Origin: Allacma fusca
Lineage: Eukaryota; Arthropoda; Collembola; Symphypleona; Sminthuridae
Direction of reading: 5' to 3'
NCBI GenBank assembly: GCA_947179485.1
Contig: OX359245.1
Location: forward strand, 23,051,067 to 23,115,066
DNA: 64,000 bases
Positions 48,211-60,572 of this stretch are shown piece by piece. A program made the translations under genes and the position numbers. Numbering within the stretch: the first letter of the stretch is position 1; each line of letters starts with the position of its first letter. Below the pieces are notes generated by a model. It did no database searches. It was not told where the DNA came from and saw only the letters and a program-made list of their open reading frames with translations.

Positions 48211-49152
48211 AAAAAATGTAGTGTAACTACGAATGCAGGTTTGATAACACGTTTAGTGCAAATGTTATTCCTGAAAGCGTAAATGTACCAAGTTCAACCT
48301 AGTCTCTACGATTTAGTAAACAGAGAAGTCTCTACCATTTCAAGAAATGTAGCAGTAAGTACAGGATTGAAGCTAAATAGTTTATTAAAAAGTTTAAAGA
48401 CAAAATAACTAACTATACGTATACATACTTAAGATATACCGTTAGACCACTGTGCATGTCAACTCTCTATATGCAAGCGTTAAATGATGGGTTTGCGTTT
48501 ATTGTGGTAATCGTCAGTGGTTCTTGAATGTAATTACAAGATGGAAACTTATAATGCCTTGCTTTTCATGTTCTTCGTCTCTTTCTTTTGCCAACAATTT
48601 GCAATAATATTTACTTATGAAATAACCACAATCAAAATCGTGCTGTGTACTTGTGAAAATTGACATGGACTGCGACATGATAATAATATTTATTTCTAAT
48701 CTATATTGAGCAAATAATTATGATATCCTTATTATTAATGAGCAATTTGATCATGTTTGATTGATTTTTCATTTTATTTGAAACTTGCAGGGCAATCGGT
48801 GGCGACGTTTATTTGAATCGGAGGTTTTATTTGTTTTGAATGTACATATATATAAGTATAAGGGAACGGATTTCTGAACACGGTGTAAATTTATTTCATG
48901 CTTGGTTTATAATTTTAACTTTTACTCGTACAAGCAAGTACATATAATTAAACCAAACAAGTAATGTAACAATAATCCTCATGGTACGAATTACTTTGAA
49001 TTGTGAAATACTGGCGAGTATTTGTTAATAAATGATCATGTTATTTAATTACGTCAAATGTTTTAGAACGAGCTAATGAAGGTATAAATAATTCATAAAT
49101 ACTGTCTATTTAGATTCACTTGTATCCCACCCAAGATACATTCTGTGATTAG
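48211..49152. other. no recognisable feature
   Basis: AT-rich intergenic sequence. Nothing supported. Confidence 0.45.
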
Positions 49153-49160
49153 TATTTAGA

Positions 49161-49670
49161 CGGGTCTGGAAAAAGTTCCCTAACCTGCGAACCCGGTTAG
49201 TCGGGGAAGTGACCCGTCATAGTCGGGGATTTTAGATACCGGGGAAATCGGAAAATTTTCGGAATTTTCCCTGGCGGGGTCGCCGGGAAAAATCGACGCA
49301 GTCGGAAATTTTTTGGAAATTTGGCTAGCGGGGTCTTCGGGAAAACTCGATGAAGTCGGAAATTTTTTGAAAATTTAGCTGGCGAGGTTGTCGGGAAAAT
49401 TCGGTGAAGTCGGACTTTTTTTGGGATTTTCCCTGGCGGGGTCGCTGGGAAAAATCGACGCAGTCGGAAATGTTTTGGAAATTAGGGTGGCGGGGTTGTC
49501 GGGAAAACTTGACGAAGTCGGAAATTTTTTGGAAATTTGGGTGGCGGGGTCGTCGGGAAAAATCGACGCAGTCGGAAAAATTTGGAATATAGTAGTCGGA
49601 AAATTTCGTGTTTGAGTCGGGGAAGTCCCAATTTTGGTTAGTCGGGTGTTTGGAACTTTTTCCAGACCCG
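49161..49670. mobile_element. hAT-type MITE, gtcggaaattttt-rich, TSD TATTTAGA
   Basis: The ends CGGGTCTGGAAAAAGTTCC and GGAACTTTTTCCAGACCCG are perfect 19-bp inverted repeats. An exact 8-bp duplication TATTTAGA lies at 49153-49160 and 49671-49678. The body is tandem ggcggggtcgtcgggaaaa...gtcggaaatttt units of about 50-60 bp, almost all in one direction. 510 bp. Long frames here are repeat artefacts. Confidence 0.93.
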
Positions 49671-49678
49671 TATTTAGA

Positions 49679-50050
49679 TTGGTTGGTTCATGTTAGTCAC
49701 GTTATTCTTGCCTTGGGCTAAAGTGAATTACATTTGCCTAACACTTTCCTTAGAATCTTATTGTTCAGCTGAAACATGCAACTAATCTACTCATTTTTTG
49801 ATGAAAACACAATTCACGAAACATCATACTTTCAATGCTTCAGTTATTTATAAAATTCGACGTTCTACAAGCTGTGTGATTATGTAGGTATTTAGATCTA
49901 AGAACATGAGTACATATGTAAGTGACACACAACTTGTTGAATGTTATTCATGCATGATTTATTACTTATAAGTTTTTACTCACTGGTATTTAACCTCATT
50001 AAGTTTAAAATGCGAAAATTACATTTTCATACAATTTAGATGGCTAGAAT
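49679..50050. other. no recognisable feature
   Basis: Short AT-rich spacer between two MITEs. Confidence 0.45.
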
Positions 50051-50955
50051 CAGAGGTGTGGAAAATGCAGGAAATTTATTATGAAAATACAAAATGCAAA
50101 TACATTTTCAAAAATCTTAAAATACAAATAGAAAATATAAATGCCAGGAGTAGCTTATTCAAGATCCAAAATAAAATGTCAGGAGTAATTTTTGCAATAA
50201 ACAAAATAAAATACTTTAATAATTACAGCAAAAACCGAAAATTGCGAAATGAAAAGGCCGCATTTGAAATACAAAATACATATTGAAAATACTAGCAAAT
50301 TGATGGGTAAGTACTTTTACCTATGAATCCTTCCAGATTTTTATACAGTCAGAGTAAAGTATCTCGGATAATTTAGCAAAGTAATTCGGTATTGAAAAGC
50401 TACAAATTATTCAGCAATGGTAAGGTAACAAACACATTAGTACAGTCATACATCTGTGTAGATCAAAGTAGATTAACATGGCTATGTACAGAATATGTTT
50501 CCATACAACAAATTAATCTTGCTTGGGTAATGTATTTACGAATTTTATGTTCACGTCCCTAATTTAACTAACTTTATATCCCTCGCATTGAATTTGATGC
50601 GTTTATCCAATACTGATACAAACAAGCCGAAGAATTTCTAGAATTGAATTCGAAGATAGAAGTATTTAAAATAAGTATATTTCCTTTTAAAGTTCTTATT
50701 CCGGCAGGTGTCACAGACGACCTTAGCAGTTGCCAGATCTATGTATTTTGAAATTGTACTTTGTATTTAAAATACGCGATGGGCAAAAGCTTACAAGATA
50801 AATAAATACATAATACTCACACCTTTGTATATATCTTCAAAATACGAAATGTAAAAACTGTTGAAATTACAACAAAATAACTTGAAAATTTACGACGAGA
50901 AAAGCACGAAATACAAAAATACGGAATTCATTTCAATTACTATATCTACGAAATG
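50051..50955. mobile_element. second copy of the aatacaaaatac MITE, 3' end lost
   Basis: Starts CAGAGGTGTGGAAAATG like 42630 and follows it through the same internal landmarks (aaaatactttaataatta, gtacagaatatgtttcc, gaaattgtactttgtattt). It ends near 50955 without the right terminus. Confidence 0.8.
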
Positions 50956-51200
50956 TAGACATTGTAGACAAACCCAAACATATTCAAGTCCAGCAAATAA
51001 ATTATTGTCGTTTCTGCAGAAAGCCATGGACCCAGCTTAATTGTTGATATTGTTCCTTTCTAGGTGATTGTCATCACTATATATAGCCTATTACTTTTCC
51101 TACATGTCTGGATTTTCCAGGTCACCTAAGAAGGTTTTCACAGGTATTGGTAACAGTCCTTCTTTGGCTTCCTCAGCGGCTTATAATGGCTTCGGTTAAC
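50956..51200. other. no recognisable feature
   Basis: Short spacer. Nothing supported. Confidence 0.4.
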
Positions 51201-51202
51201 TA

Positions 51203-52008
51203 CAGTCAAATCTCTATAAAGGAGTACTCTATAAGGGAAAACTCACTATAAGGGACATAATTGGTTGGTCCCGGCAAAATGCCCATATAACTACATGTAT
51301 AAGACTCGGCTTATAAGGGATATGTTTATAAGGGAAATATTTCAAGGTACGTTGGAGTGGTACTCACATTCTATAACGGATTTTCAAAAAATAAATTGGT
51401 ATGTGTGCAGTCGCTTTCACCAGAATTTGGAAACAAAACGTGCAAACTCCATACTAAGCTTACTTGTGCACTTGAGTTTCCTTCATGCTTGAGTAACCAC
51501 GTTGTCTCGGGAGATTGAATGTGAACTATAACCGACAATATTGTATAAATTTATTAATATTTATTGACCACTAATTAAAATCAAGGAATACATGACTTTA
51601 AAATTTGCAGCACTAAACGCAAAACCTTGAATAATTTTTGAAATACAATCCGGCAAATAGGAGAGTAAAGCGCATTGAGAAAAGTATTTGTCAAGTTCTT
51701 TTTCAAGATTTTTGGAGTTGGATTTTAAGAATTGAATTAGGAACAACCGTTCAACAGGTTTTTGGAGTTGGGTTTCAAGAATTGAAGTGGTTACATACCA
51801 AAAATGAACAAATCTACCAACTACATGTATTTTTAGTGATTTTTCAATTTTTCATAAGCATGTGTACTCGCATGTGTCACTTTTTGGATAAGTTAGTGTG
51901 CTTTCTTCATAGTTGATTTAATTCCGTTATAAGCCTATAAGGGACAATCTTTATAGAAGAAAAAATTTTAAAAGTCCCCAGAATATCCGCTATAGAAAGA
52001 GTTGACTG
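51203..52008. mobile_element. pogo/Tigger-like MITE, TA target
   Basis: The ends CAGTCAAATCTCTATAAAGG and CTATAGAAAGAGTTGACTG are inverted, with TA on both outer sides (51201-51202, 52009-52010). The ends repeat tataagggaa words. 806 bp, no transposase found. Confidence 0.75.
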
Positions 52009-52010
52009 TA

Positions 52011-52620
52011 TAATGAAACGCTTACCCAAATGATTTGCTCATCTTTGATCATCACAACTTTTTAGTTGCACTGTACACTTTGGAGTGCAAAATCGAAAGT
52101 TAACATTGAATGTGTGCAGAAACATAGGAGATACTTCGTTTTACATACCATCACCATCAGATTTGTTATTTGACATCTTCAGTAATGCGTACGGACAATG
52201 TTAGACGGTAAGAATTTTGAAAAAGTACCGTGGACAGTGGACATATACCGTATACAGATAGAAAGGAAGCACCGCACCCATTGGATTCACAAATCGAATC
52301 CAGTGACTACAGCGTTGAGCTTAGGAGCCGTTCATTTAATAAGTAATGGGTGTTTTTTTGAAAACGGCCACCCGAGAATCCGACTATTTTATAAAACACA
52401 TTTATGGGGCCCAGTAGATGAAACATTTGTTAAAAAAAATATCGAAACCTTTTTTTTCGGTAAATCCGAATAGGAAGGTTAAAACACCGAAAAAACCCGA
52501 AAACTTGAATAATTTATTGTAGCTATACCGATTTGAGTATAAAAAATTGGTCTATCTCAAACACATTCTCTAACCAACTGCTACACTCGTGATTTTTTTT
52601 GGTATCGTGGAATCAAAATT
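52011..52620. other. no gene; A/T-run rich
   Basis: Contains homopolymer-rich sequence near 52430-52500 (aaatccg/accgaaaaaacccgaaaac). No supported feature. Confidence 0.4.
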
Positions 52621-52629
52621 TCAGATTTT

Positions 52630-52750
52630 TCAAAAAAATCACATGGACAATTTCGAAATTTCGGATTTTTTCAAAAAATCACATGGACAATTTCGAAATT
52701 TCGGATTTTTTCAAAAAGTCACATGGACAATTTCGAAATTTCGGAATTTT
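52630..52750. repeat. 40-bp tandem repeat
   Basis: acatggacaatttcgaaatt recurs at 52641, 52681 and 52721, an exact 40-bp period with almost no divergence. Confidence 0.9.
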
Positions 52751-52867
52751 TTTGACTGCCGGCACACGCAAATGTGAAACTTTTAAAAACTCTAAACTCA
52801 AGGGAAGCACGAAGCTTACATTGTAACATTTTTTTTAAGGTCACATTTGCGTGTGCCGGCAGTCAAA
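52751..52867. mobile_element. foldback element
   Basis: TTTGACTGCCGGCACACGCA (52751) is mirrored by TGCGTGTGCCGGCAGTCAAA (ending 52867). The perfect arms are about 27 bp, around a 60-bp loop. Directly adjoins the 40-bp tandem repeat. Confidence 0.65.
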
Positions 52868-53415
52868 TCGGGGAAAATCCGAAACGGGTAATTTGTATAC
52901 ATATCTGCGTGAGGCGTTCTGGATGTGTTACGCTTACGCATAGTTTGCATGTGGATACATACAGCGAGCATGCAAGCATGCTTGCTTGCTGTATTGACGA
53001 GGAGAGGAGTTTCCTCCCAACGTAATACATGGGGAGCGCCTTCCACGTAAATAGAAAGCCCTATCACGCTCCATTCCTTGGGACCGTGCCGCAGCACAGC
53101 TAGTCCCAAATGTTTATTTTAATAATTTAGGATTGGTTGGCTGCAGGTTAATAATATTTGGCGTCAGTATTATCCTCACTATTTAAAATGTGTGGATGTA
53201 CATTTCGTGTACATATTCCAAAAAGATGCTTCACTATGGGAATGGCTCTTTTGAAAAAAACAGACCCTAATGCTAAAAGCAGTACATTTTACCTTACCCC
53301 CTCCCCGCGTAATGCAATCGTAACGTCTGCATATATGACCCGCACCCCCTATAACACAAGCTTAATTTTATTACAGTAGCGTATTCATGAAATAATTTAT
53401 TCGTGCAAAAACACC
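52868..53415. other. no recognisable feature
   Basis: No gene or repeat supported. A 73-residue ORF at 53158-53379 has no signature. Confidence 0.4.
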
Positions 53416-53423
53416 TTTTTACA

Positions 53424-55804
53424 CAGGGTTGGAAGAAAACCGGTTTTTATGAATAAAGACCAATCCAGTGGCAAGAAATGGTAACAACCAGTTTTTATTT
53501 GATGTGGATTTTATTGGCTAAAATATTATAAACGCCAATACTATCCAGTTAAATAATCTAATGTCCAGGCCAGTGGTTGATATTGGAGTTTACCGGCATC
53601 TTTTGGCTTGTAGTAATAATAATACAATTATGTTCTATCACGCGACGTGCTCCAAAAAAATTAAAACTCCGCTTCTTTTACGTCCGCACCTACTTACTCC
53701 CTATATAAACACGATTTTCCCTAGCAGACCAATTTAAATATTGTGGCTCCAACACCAGAGGAGCAAAACTACTCACTACAGAAGTGGCAATCCTGCTATA
53801 TGCTGATGATAGCAGACACCGCAGAAGATCTACAAACACAAGTTAGTATACTAAGCAAATACTTCAACAAAAACGATCTAACCATCAACCTAGACAAAAC
53901 AAAGGTGGTAATATTCGGTAAAGGCAAAGTACCATCAAAACGAAACAAAGTAATACCGATGGAATTCTACTACAATGGAAAGAAAATAGAAATCCTTAAC
54001 TCATACAGATACCTGGGAGTGGAGTTCCATAGAAATGGAAAATTCTTTCAGCACTATCGGAAAACCCTTGTGAAAACTAACGCCGCCGTGGAGACTCTGC
54101 TAAAAACCATCAAGGCAACAAGACTAAACAAGATAGAAATCATCATTAGACTCTTCAATGCGCTAGTAATTACGATTCCATTATATGGTTTTCAAATATG
54201 GGGCATGAACTTCGTAGAGACATTGAGAGGATTCAAACAAAATTCCTTCGGAGAATCACCGGAACATGAAACCGCACACCAGGGCACGTCCTAAGACTGG
54301 AAACTGGAAGCCCATCAGTACGAGCACTAATGGCCAAAGCTGTGATTACAACAATGTATAATTCAATCATCTCAGACCATGCAACGACAACAGCAAAGGA
54401 GTGCTACAAACTACAGCTGGATTCAGAAAATGAGGAACATAATTCACCACAATGGAGAGAACTCTTTAAATCAAAAAACTTAGAAGATGAATTTAAGAAT
54501 CTGACTACAGAATATCTCCAAACAAACAGCATCAAGCTATGGAAAATGATCGATCTTCACGCTACAAATATGGATGTGGAAGATATGCTCAGAACAGAGT
54601 CCACACTATATAAACTTAAAATCACATGTATGGATGGAAAACTTCTATATAAAGGAGTATAGCTGGGCACTTATTAAATTCATCCAGAACTTAAGACTCA
54701 ATAAACCAAAAGTAAATGTACAAGGCAGAAGCATAAACCTAAAGGCAATAATGTACAGATGGAAGCCTAAATGCAGACCAAATGACGTCGCCTGCTCCTG
54801 CCTCAAAGAACCAGAAGATTGCTTCCACATAATGTGTGAATGCGAAACCTACAATAACATTAGAATGAAACACATCCCAGAAGCTACTAACCTAATTCGA
54901 CAGAACTTCATACTATATTTCCTCGATAAAGAAGACGAACCCAGTCACATAAAAAGAGCTTACCTATTCTGGATGGAAGTAATCAGACTAAGAAACGCAA
55001 CGTAAAACTAAACGCTAGGACACAGATAAGGTTCATCGCACAATGGTACTCATCAACAAGACCGGCACGCGAAACGTAAGTAAAAAGGAAGCGTATGCTA
55101 GTCTGCCCAACAAAAACTAAGTTGTGGAAATTGAGATAACTCGCCCTTGCAACGTCTTAAGCTACAAAATGTAAACCATATGATTAACATGAAAAGAAGT
55201 GTGGGTTTTTGACGGCCCTTGTTATACAGGGAACCTTTTTTACCTACACCACAGTTACTTATCCATTTATTTATTTATTTACTCAATATTCCAATTTACC
55301 ATGAATTTTGTCGCCAGATAAAACTTAATTGTACTAATTGTGATGAAAAGCGGGTTGTAAGGGCTAAGGCCATATCGACCCTTAATAAATCTATCTAAAA
55401 TATTGTGGCAGACTGGTAGTTCTCTGCAGGATTTTCCACACTTCAGTGAGTGTCATTTCTGGGATGGTTTTTGATTCTTTTTCTCATAATCATTTCATTG
55501 CCGAATAGCTGCTTGCAAACACTAAAATCGAAGATGACATTTTTTCAAATATGTAATACATACTGACGGTTGAACAAATTGTTTTCCTTTAGCCATTGTG
55601 GCTTTAATTCTTTGCTGTCCATGCATGCGTAACATTAGCCAAGCCGGTGGTACTTTTTGGTTAAAACCGGTTTTTATTGGACAGTGGATTTATTTGGATA
55701 CTATTAATTATGGCCACTTTATACCAATCTATACAACCGGACCAGGTTAGTACCGGATTTTACCCAATATTGACCAGGCCAATTCTCGCCACTTGCCAAC
55801 CCTG
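53424..55804. mobile_element. hAT-type MITE, accggtttttat-rich, TSD TTTTTACA, hosting a LINE
   Basis: The ends CAGGGTTGG and CCAACCCTG are inverted repeats. An exact 8-bp duplication TTTTTACA lies at 53416-53423 and 55805-55812. Subterminal ccggtttttat, ccagtggc and taccgg words recur in both halves. The LINE at 53748-55397 splits it. Its own length is about 720 bp. Confidence 0.88.
53748..55397 (+). mobile_element. 5'-truncated LINE, TSD AAATATTGTGGC
   Basis: A 12-bp duplication AAATATTGTGGC flanks it exactly (53736-53747 and 55398-55409). The open frames carry the end of an RT: the AILLYADD catalytic box near 53790-53810, INLDKTKVVIFG, SYRYLGVEFHRNGKFFQHY, then a C-terminal Cys/His tail (CSCLKEPEDCFHIMCEC). 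The RT is broken by at least three frame changes, one just after YADD. The 3' end reads taaggccatatcgacccttaataaatctatct. Clade unresolved. Confidence 0.85.
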
Positions 55805-55812
55805 TTTTTACA

Positions 55813-56286
55813 CCAATATTTCAGTAATAAGGCTTACCATCCACTCCTTAATATTAGTTACTAGCACTGCACAGCCAGCAATTGCTGGCTCAGCAAGGCA
55901 AATGTAATTTGGGATTGCAGTAAATAGTTGCATGCAATAGCTAGATCCGCAGCGCTGTGGTCGTCGATGCGTCTAACACGCGCGAATATTGGATTCTTAC
56001 CATGACTATGACTACGACCATCGCTATTCACTCCTTCAAATTAGAAGAAAGGATAACCTCAATAGCCTCACTCGAGTTTTCTAAACTATCGTCAGGAATG
56101 TTTCCGAATTGGTTAAAACTGATACGTTAAAATGGAGAGTTAAAAATGTTTACGACTTCGGGGAACAGTGTGGCAGAAATGCTTTGCCCTTACCCCGGAG
56201 GGGTTGATTACAGGCGAGGTGGAATTGCCCACAGTTGGTGACAGTATTTATCGACCGCTTTTGCACACATTTGGCCAGGGTGGAGT
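55813..56286. other. spacer containing 190-bp repeat copy 2
   Basis: 55865-56055 repeats the block at 38288-38480. The rest shows nothing. Confidence 0.5.
55865..56055 (+). repeat. 190-bp repeat, copy 2
   Basis: Same order of words as 38288-38480 (gcacagccagcaattgctgg ... gtcgtcgatgcgtcta ... cgcgcgaatatt ... tcaaattagaag), with scattered substitutions. Confidence 0.7.
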
Positions 56287-56672
56287 CAGGGGTCGGATTT
56301 TCATGGGAAGACGGGAAGATTCTCCCCAGGGACAAAATATTTCTGACAGGGAAAATCACAAAAGGAAGAGATTCTTTTTTGCTGATACTGAGATTTTCAA
56401 ACTCGTTGGTCTTTCTTTGTAGGGATTTTCAAATTTGTTGACGCGTTCCAGGAAGATTTGGGTAAAATTTAGTGACCTTGCCGTTTCAGAGATTTTAAGA
56501 TTAGCTGACTTTATTTGGCTGGGATTTGAAGTCTTGTAGGGAAATTATTTTTGCCAACCAGGATTTTGAAAATCATTGACCTTTTTCAACAGGGATTTTT
56601 GAAATCGTTGAAGACCTCTCAGCAGGGAAATTCAGAAAATCTTCCAGGGTGATTTACAAAAGTCCAACCCCA
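56287..56672. mobile_element. family A MITE (copy A2)
   Basis: Begins CAGGGGTCGGATTTT and contains gggaagacgggaagattctc. It ends gatttacaaaagtccaaccc, a worn right terminus. No target duplication left. Confidence 0.7.
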
Positions 56673-57000
56673 ATTACACAATATACAACTATACAATAAT
56701 ATGTACTATATTCTGAACAAATTTAAACAAAATTGGAACATATTGTTACATCCCAATTTGTAAACCTGAAGTTACGTGACGAGAGAGGGAGGCTGCGTGA
56801 CCACATATCGCGGTAATGGCACGTTAGCACAAATTATTAATTCACATCCGCAGATTCTAGAAGGAAGATTTGAAGGATGTGAAGACAATTAATTATAATT
56901 CATTTCATTGTTTCTACAAACAATAATTGTGATGAGATGCAATTAATGTAAGTATGTACACACATGTAAATTAGGTTAAGATCAAATCCTTAGGTTAAGT
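56673..57000. other. no recognisable feature
   Basis: AT-rich sequence. Nothing supported. Confidence 0.4.
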
Positions 57001-57560
57001 CAAGCAAGAACACGGCAGTTCTTGGGAGGCTCTCGGATGGATTGGATCAAAGCACGCGTACACAGATCCTATTCCATTTCGGCCCCTGCCCAAGACTCGA
57101 AGATCTACAGCCGTGCGGACATTTATAATAGGAATAGATCCTTGGATCCTATTATGAATCATGGAGACTTCCAATGGAGGAATTCAACACGGAGAATTAT
57201 TCTTTAAGGTCCTTTTATCATTTCAATTTCATCTTTGCTTTTATTCAGAATAAATTAATACAAGATTATTATCCAGTATAAACCTATTTTTAGACACGAC
57301 TATTTTATTCTCATCATCCACTACACACAAATATCGACTCATCCGAACTTGGGCACGAGATAAAAGATCCATCATATAATCTCGTCACAATATGGCCACA
57401 ATCTTGGGACAACGATAAGTTGCTCAACCGCACCCAAAAGCGATATCTCTTTAGTAAGGACAAAAATCATCTGTGATCAGCACTACGTGCTAAGTCAACA
57501 GGGGTCGAAGCCCCGGTGGAGTTGCAACAAGGGTTATTAACAGTAATGAGTATACAAGGA
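57001..57560 (+). mobile_element. possible LTR-retroelement remnant (fossil)
   Basis: An AATAAA-type signal near 57250 is followed about 150 bp later by ctcgtcacaatatggccaca and cttgggacaac. This resembles the region just after a gypsy-type LTR. No partner LTR or protein part is seen, so this is a weak call. Confidence 0.25.
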
Positions 57561-58665
57561 AACGTGTATTTAATTTCCCCCCGTACAGGTCAGTTTTATA
57601 TGTACTGGGCAAAGATGTTAACTGAGGCAAAAGAAAAAAATGGTTTATGCATGTGCTTCCTTGCATGTAGTATTATATTCAGTAAGCATATAGTAAATTG
57701 TGCAAAACGTTTCATATTCAATTTTAAAACACCATGTACAAGTATTCCCTACCTCTACCGGTGGTTAGAACACAATTTAATGTAAGCAACAAATCCTACA
57801 ATAGATGGCGCAAGCTGTACTCCGCAATGTGAACACATGTATTACTATGACCTCATTCGTGACCTCAATTAATTTTCTGAGGTCAAACGAATGACACGAT
57901 GTTCTTCAAAAACTATAGGGTTCTTCCTGTTTGCATGATCTGTCCCTGTAAAAATTTTGTAGTGTGTAGGAGCAATGGTTCTGCAGATATCATGCGGACA
58001 AGACAGCCTCTACAGACAGGCAGACAGGCAGACAGCTAGACTTTCGCAATAGGGATCTCGCTCCTAAAAATAATTCGCTAGAATGTTCAGTGTGGTTGTA
58101 CACACTTTTGGTCAATTCTGGAGTATTTCTGACGGCAGTTTATAAAATCGGAGTTCATCTTAAGTAATTAAATTTAATATATTTTTTGGTAGTGCAAAAA
58201 TTTAAATTGTTCCCAATTTATTTACTTATTCGTATACCCTGGGACAAACTTGAAACGTCTTAAACACTATCCACACAAATGTCCACATGGGGTACATTTT
58301 GCATCTACATCTGTATCTTAAGTGTCAGGATCTACAAAAAGGGGTCCAATAATTGATTATTTACATAGTATACACGCAATTGTCATTTTGAACTTAATAT
58401 ATTATGAAAATTGCAGTTACTCAAAACAGAACCTCCAAGCGGAAGCTTATTTACATTTGAAAAACATTAAATCATCCTAATAAATTAACCACCTAGGCAT
58501 GGAGTTTGTGGATATTAAAATTTCGCGCTCTACTCTTACGTTCAGCGCGCAAGATTTAGGCATACAGGAAGTCTCGACAGGGTTTGATTCGTAAACCGTT
58601 TAGCATCTATTTTCTGCTGTTACCTGTTAAATGGTAAATGCTTGGCGATCTCATTTCACTATATA
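57561..58665. other. unassigned; one dispersed-type repeat
   Basis: 57845-58080 carries the gtcaaacgaatgac ... gacaggcagacaggcagacag pattern also seen at 37450-37745. No gene supported. Confidence 0.4.
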
Positions 58666-59304
58666 GCAAGCCACTATGTAGTTTACTACTTCACTATATA
58701 TAGCCAAGCAAGCCGGTGGTATATATATAAAACAAGCAAGAAGCACAGCAAGCTGAAACTCTGTCGCAGAGGAAAACTTATTAAAGAATTACTAAGAATT
58801 ACTAAAGAAACTCTGTCGCAGGTCGCAGAGGTAAGCTTTCAGCTCGCTGTGCTTCTCGGCTTACTTGCTTGCTGTATTACGGGGGTCGGGTCTACCTATG
58901 TATGACCTTTTTTGGGCAGAGATTTTCGAAATTGCTGAGCTGTTTTATGGGAAACAATTTTTGTCAGTAGGGATTTTTGAAATCGTTAAGGTGTTTTACT
59001 GAAAAACAATTTTGTCACCTGGGATTTTCAAAAATGTTGAGGGGATTTACGAAAACAAATTTGTCAGCAGGGATTTTCAAATTTGTTGACGTTTTTATCA
59101 GCAGGGATTTTTGAATTTGTTGGGGTGTATTACGGAAATGATTGTGTTGGAGTTTTAAACTTGCTTCGAACAGGGACATCATAACCAACAGGGAAAATCA
59201 AAACAATCTTCCAGGGAGATTTACAAAAATCGAACCCCTGGCTGTATATACCACCGTCTTGCTTCGATATATAGTGAAGTAGTATACTACATAGAGCGGC
59301 TTGC
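58666..59304. mobile_element. palindromic MITE interrupted by family A copy A3
   Basis: The inverted arms start at GCAAGCC and include CTATGTAGT(T/A)TACTACTTCAC and CGGTGGTATATA, over about 50 bp. The inner part repeats tctgtcgcag and agcacagcaagctgaaa with their mirror images. Copy A3 sits inside near the right arm. A related inner palindrome is at 27300-27412. Confidence 0.7.
58879..59240. mobile_element. family A MITE (copy A3), TSD GCTGTATW
   Basis: Left end GGGGGTCGGG, right end AATCGAACCCCTG. GCTGTATT (58871-58878) and GCTGTATA (59241-59248) are a 7-of-8 duplication. The body has the cagcagggatttt...gttg units of A1. 362 bp. Confidence 0.8.
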
Positions 59305-60572
59305 AATGGAATGCGCGCGCCAATCTTTAAATTAACACTCCTACATGGCCTACATCATGCTTTGCACTATTGCACACTTAAACATACTACCATTAAAACC
59401 GTCCGCAGATGCGGATGATGACACTGCTGATGAAGTTATTCATGGTGACAATAACTTTTAACAAATTACTACAATTCTGGGTAGACAGTTACGGGTGTAA
59501 GCGCCATTTCCTTCACGTAGCAATTCCGCTTGGCTGTTCTCCTTGTTAATAACTACTTTACAATTTTCCTTCGAAGATGCTTGGGGAAAAAAGAGAGCCA
59601 TCCGCTTCGCCAATGGAAAATACGTACTGTTTGGTACAGATTTAGACTGAGTGAAATGCTGTAAGGATGCTGTGAGCAGATCACTAATACCTGGAATAAG
59701 TTACACGTAGGACAACCTTCGTTTATGGCAAAAAGCAAAGTAATTATTTATTACTTTTAGGAGAAAAAATATAGAATCAGAGTTTTGAGTGTGAGTGATA
59801 GAGTCACGGTGAGAGAGAATATTGGTCTGCAACTGCTGTTACGACAACTACAATAACTACGACGACGAAAACGAAACATTTTGTAGCTTTTATAGGTAGC
59901 TGGGTTATTGGAGTCTTTCAGTCTCCCCTCACTAAATATAGGTTCAAGGTTGTTGGAGGTTAGCTTTTTCCAGAGAAGATAAGATAACAAATTCCAGAAG
60001 ACAAAATTCAATAGGTAAGAATTACTAGGTAAAATACCCAGTAGGGTATTTTACCCTTTCGACCCCTGATAGGCAGAAAGGGGAAACAACGTTTCTTCCC
60101 CGAGTTATTTACACCAGTAGGTAGCTTGCTTAAGCCCATTCACCTTGAATTGACATACTGCTAAAGGATAGGTGACCTAGATAAGGGTCGATGTCAAGGT
60201 CATGGCCAAGGTCGAATGGGAAAAGGTTCTTATGTAGTATTGTTCAGGGAATGTGCTCATAAATAGCTGGCAATGGAAAATAGTATGACCGTGACTTGTT
60301 GTTGTTGTGAACTTGACACTGGCAAAGTCGGAAGAGATCGAGCACTTAAGCGGATGCAAAGGAAATCAATGGCTTAAACCTAATGCCCTGGGGTGGATTA
60401 GTCCTTTCCGTACATAGGTATTGAAGGAGTTTAAATAAGGGTCCACACCCACGTATTGTGAATACAGCAAGAAAGTAGTACTCCCGAAATTAAACTTTTG
60501 TTTCCTGAAAACGTTTCGAAGCTTATATTTTGAAAATATTTCCCCTTTTTTCGAAATTAAAATCTGAAAAGA
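59305..60572. other. unassigned; one small perfect hairpin
   Basis: GGTAAAATACCC (60028-60039), loop AGTA, GGGTATTTTACC (60044-60055) is a perfect 12-bp stem. No gene is supported, though 60440-60572 may contain earlier parts of the gene that follows. Confidence 0.4.

Noticed and set aside
49388-49615. Gly-rich repeated protein frame
   Set aside because: Lies within the tandem units of the 49161-49670 MITE.
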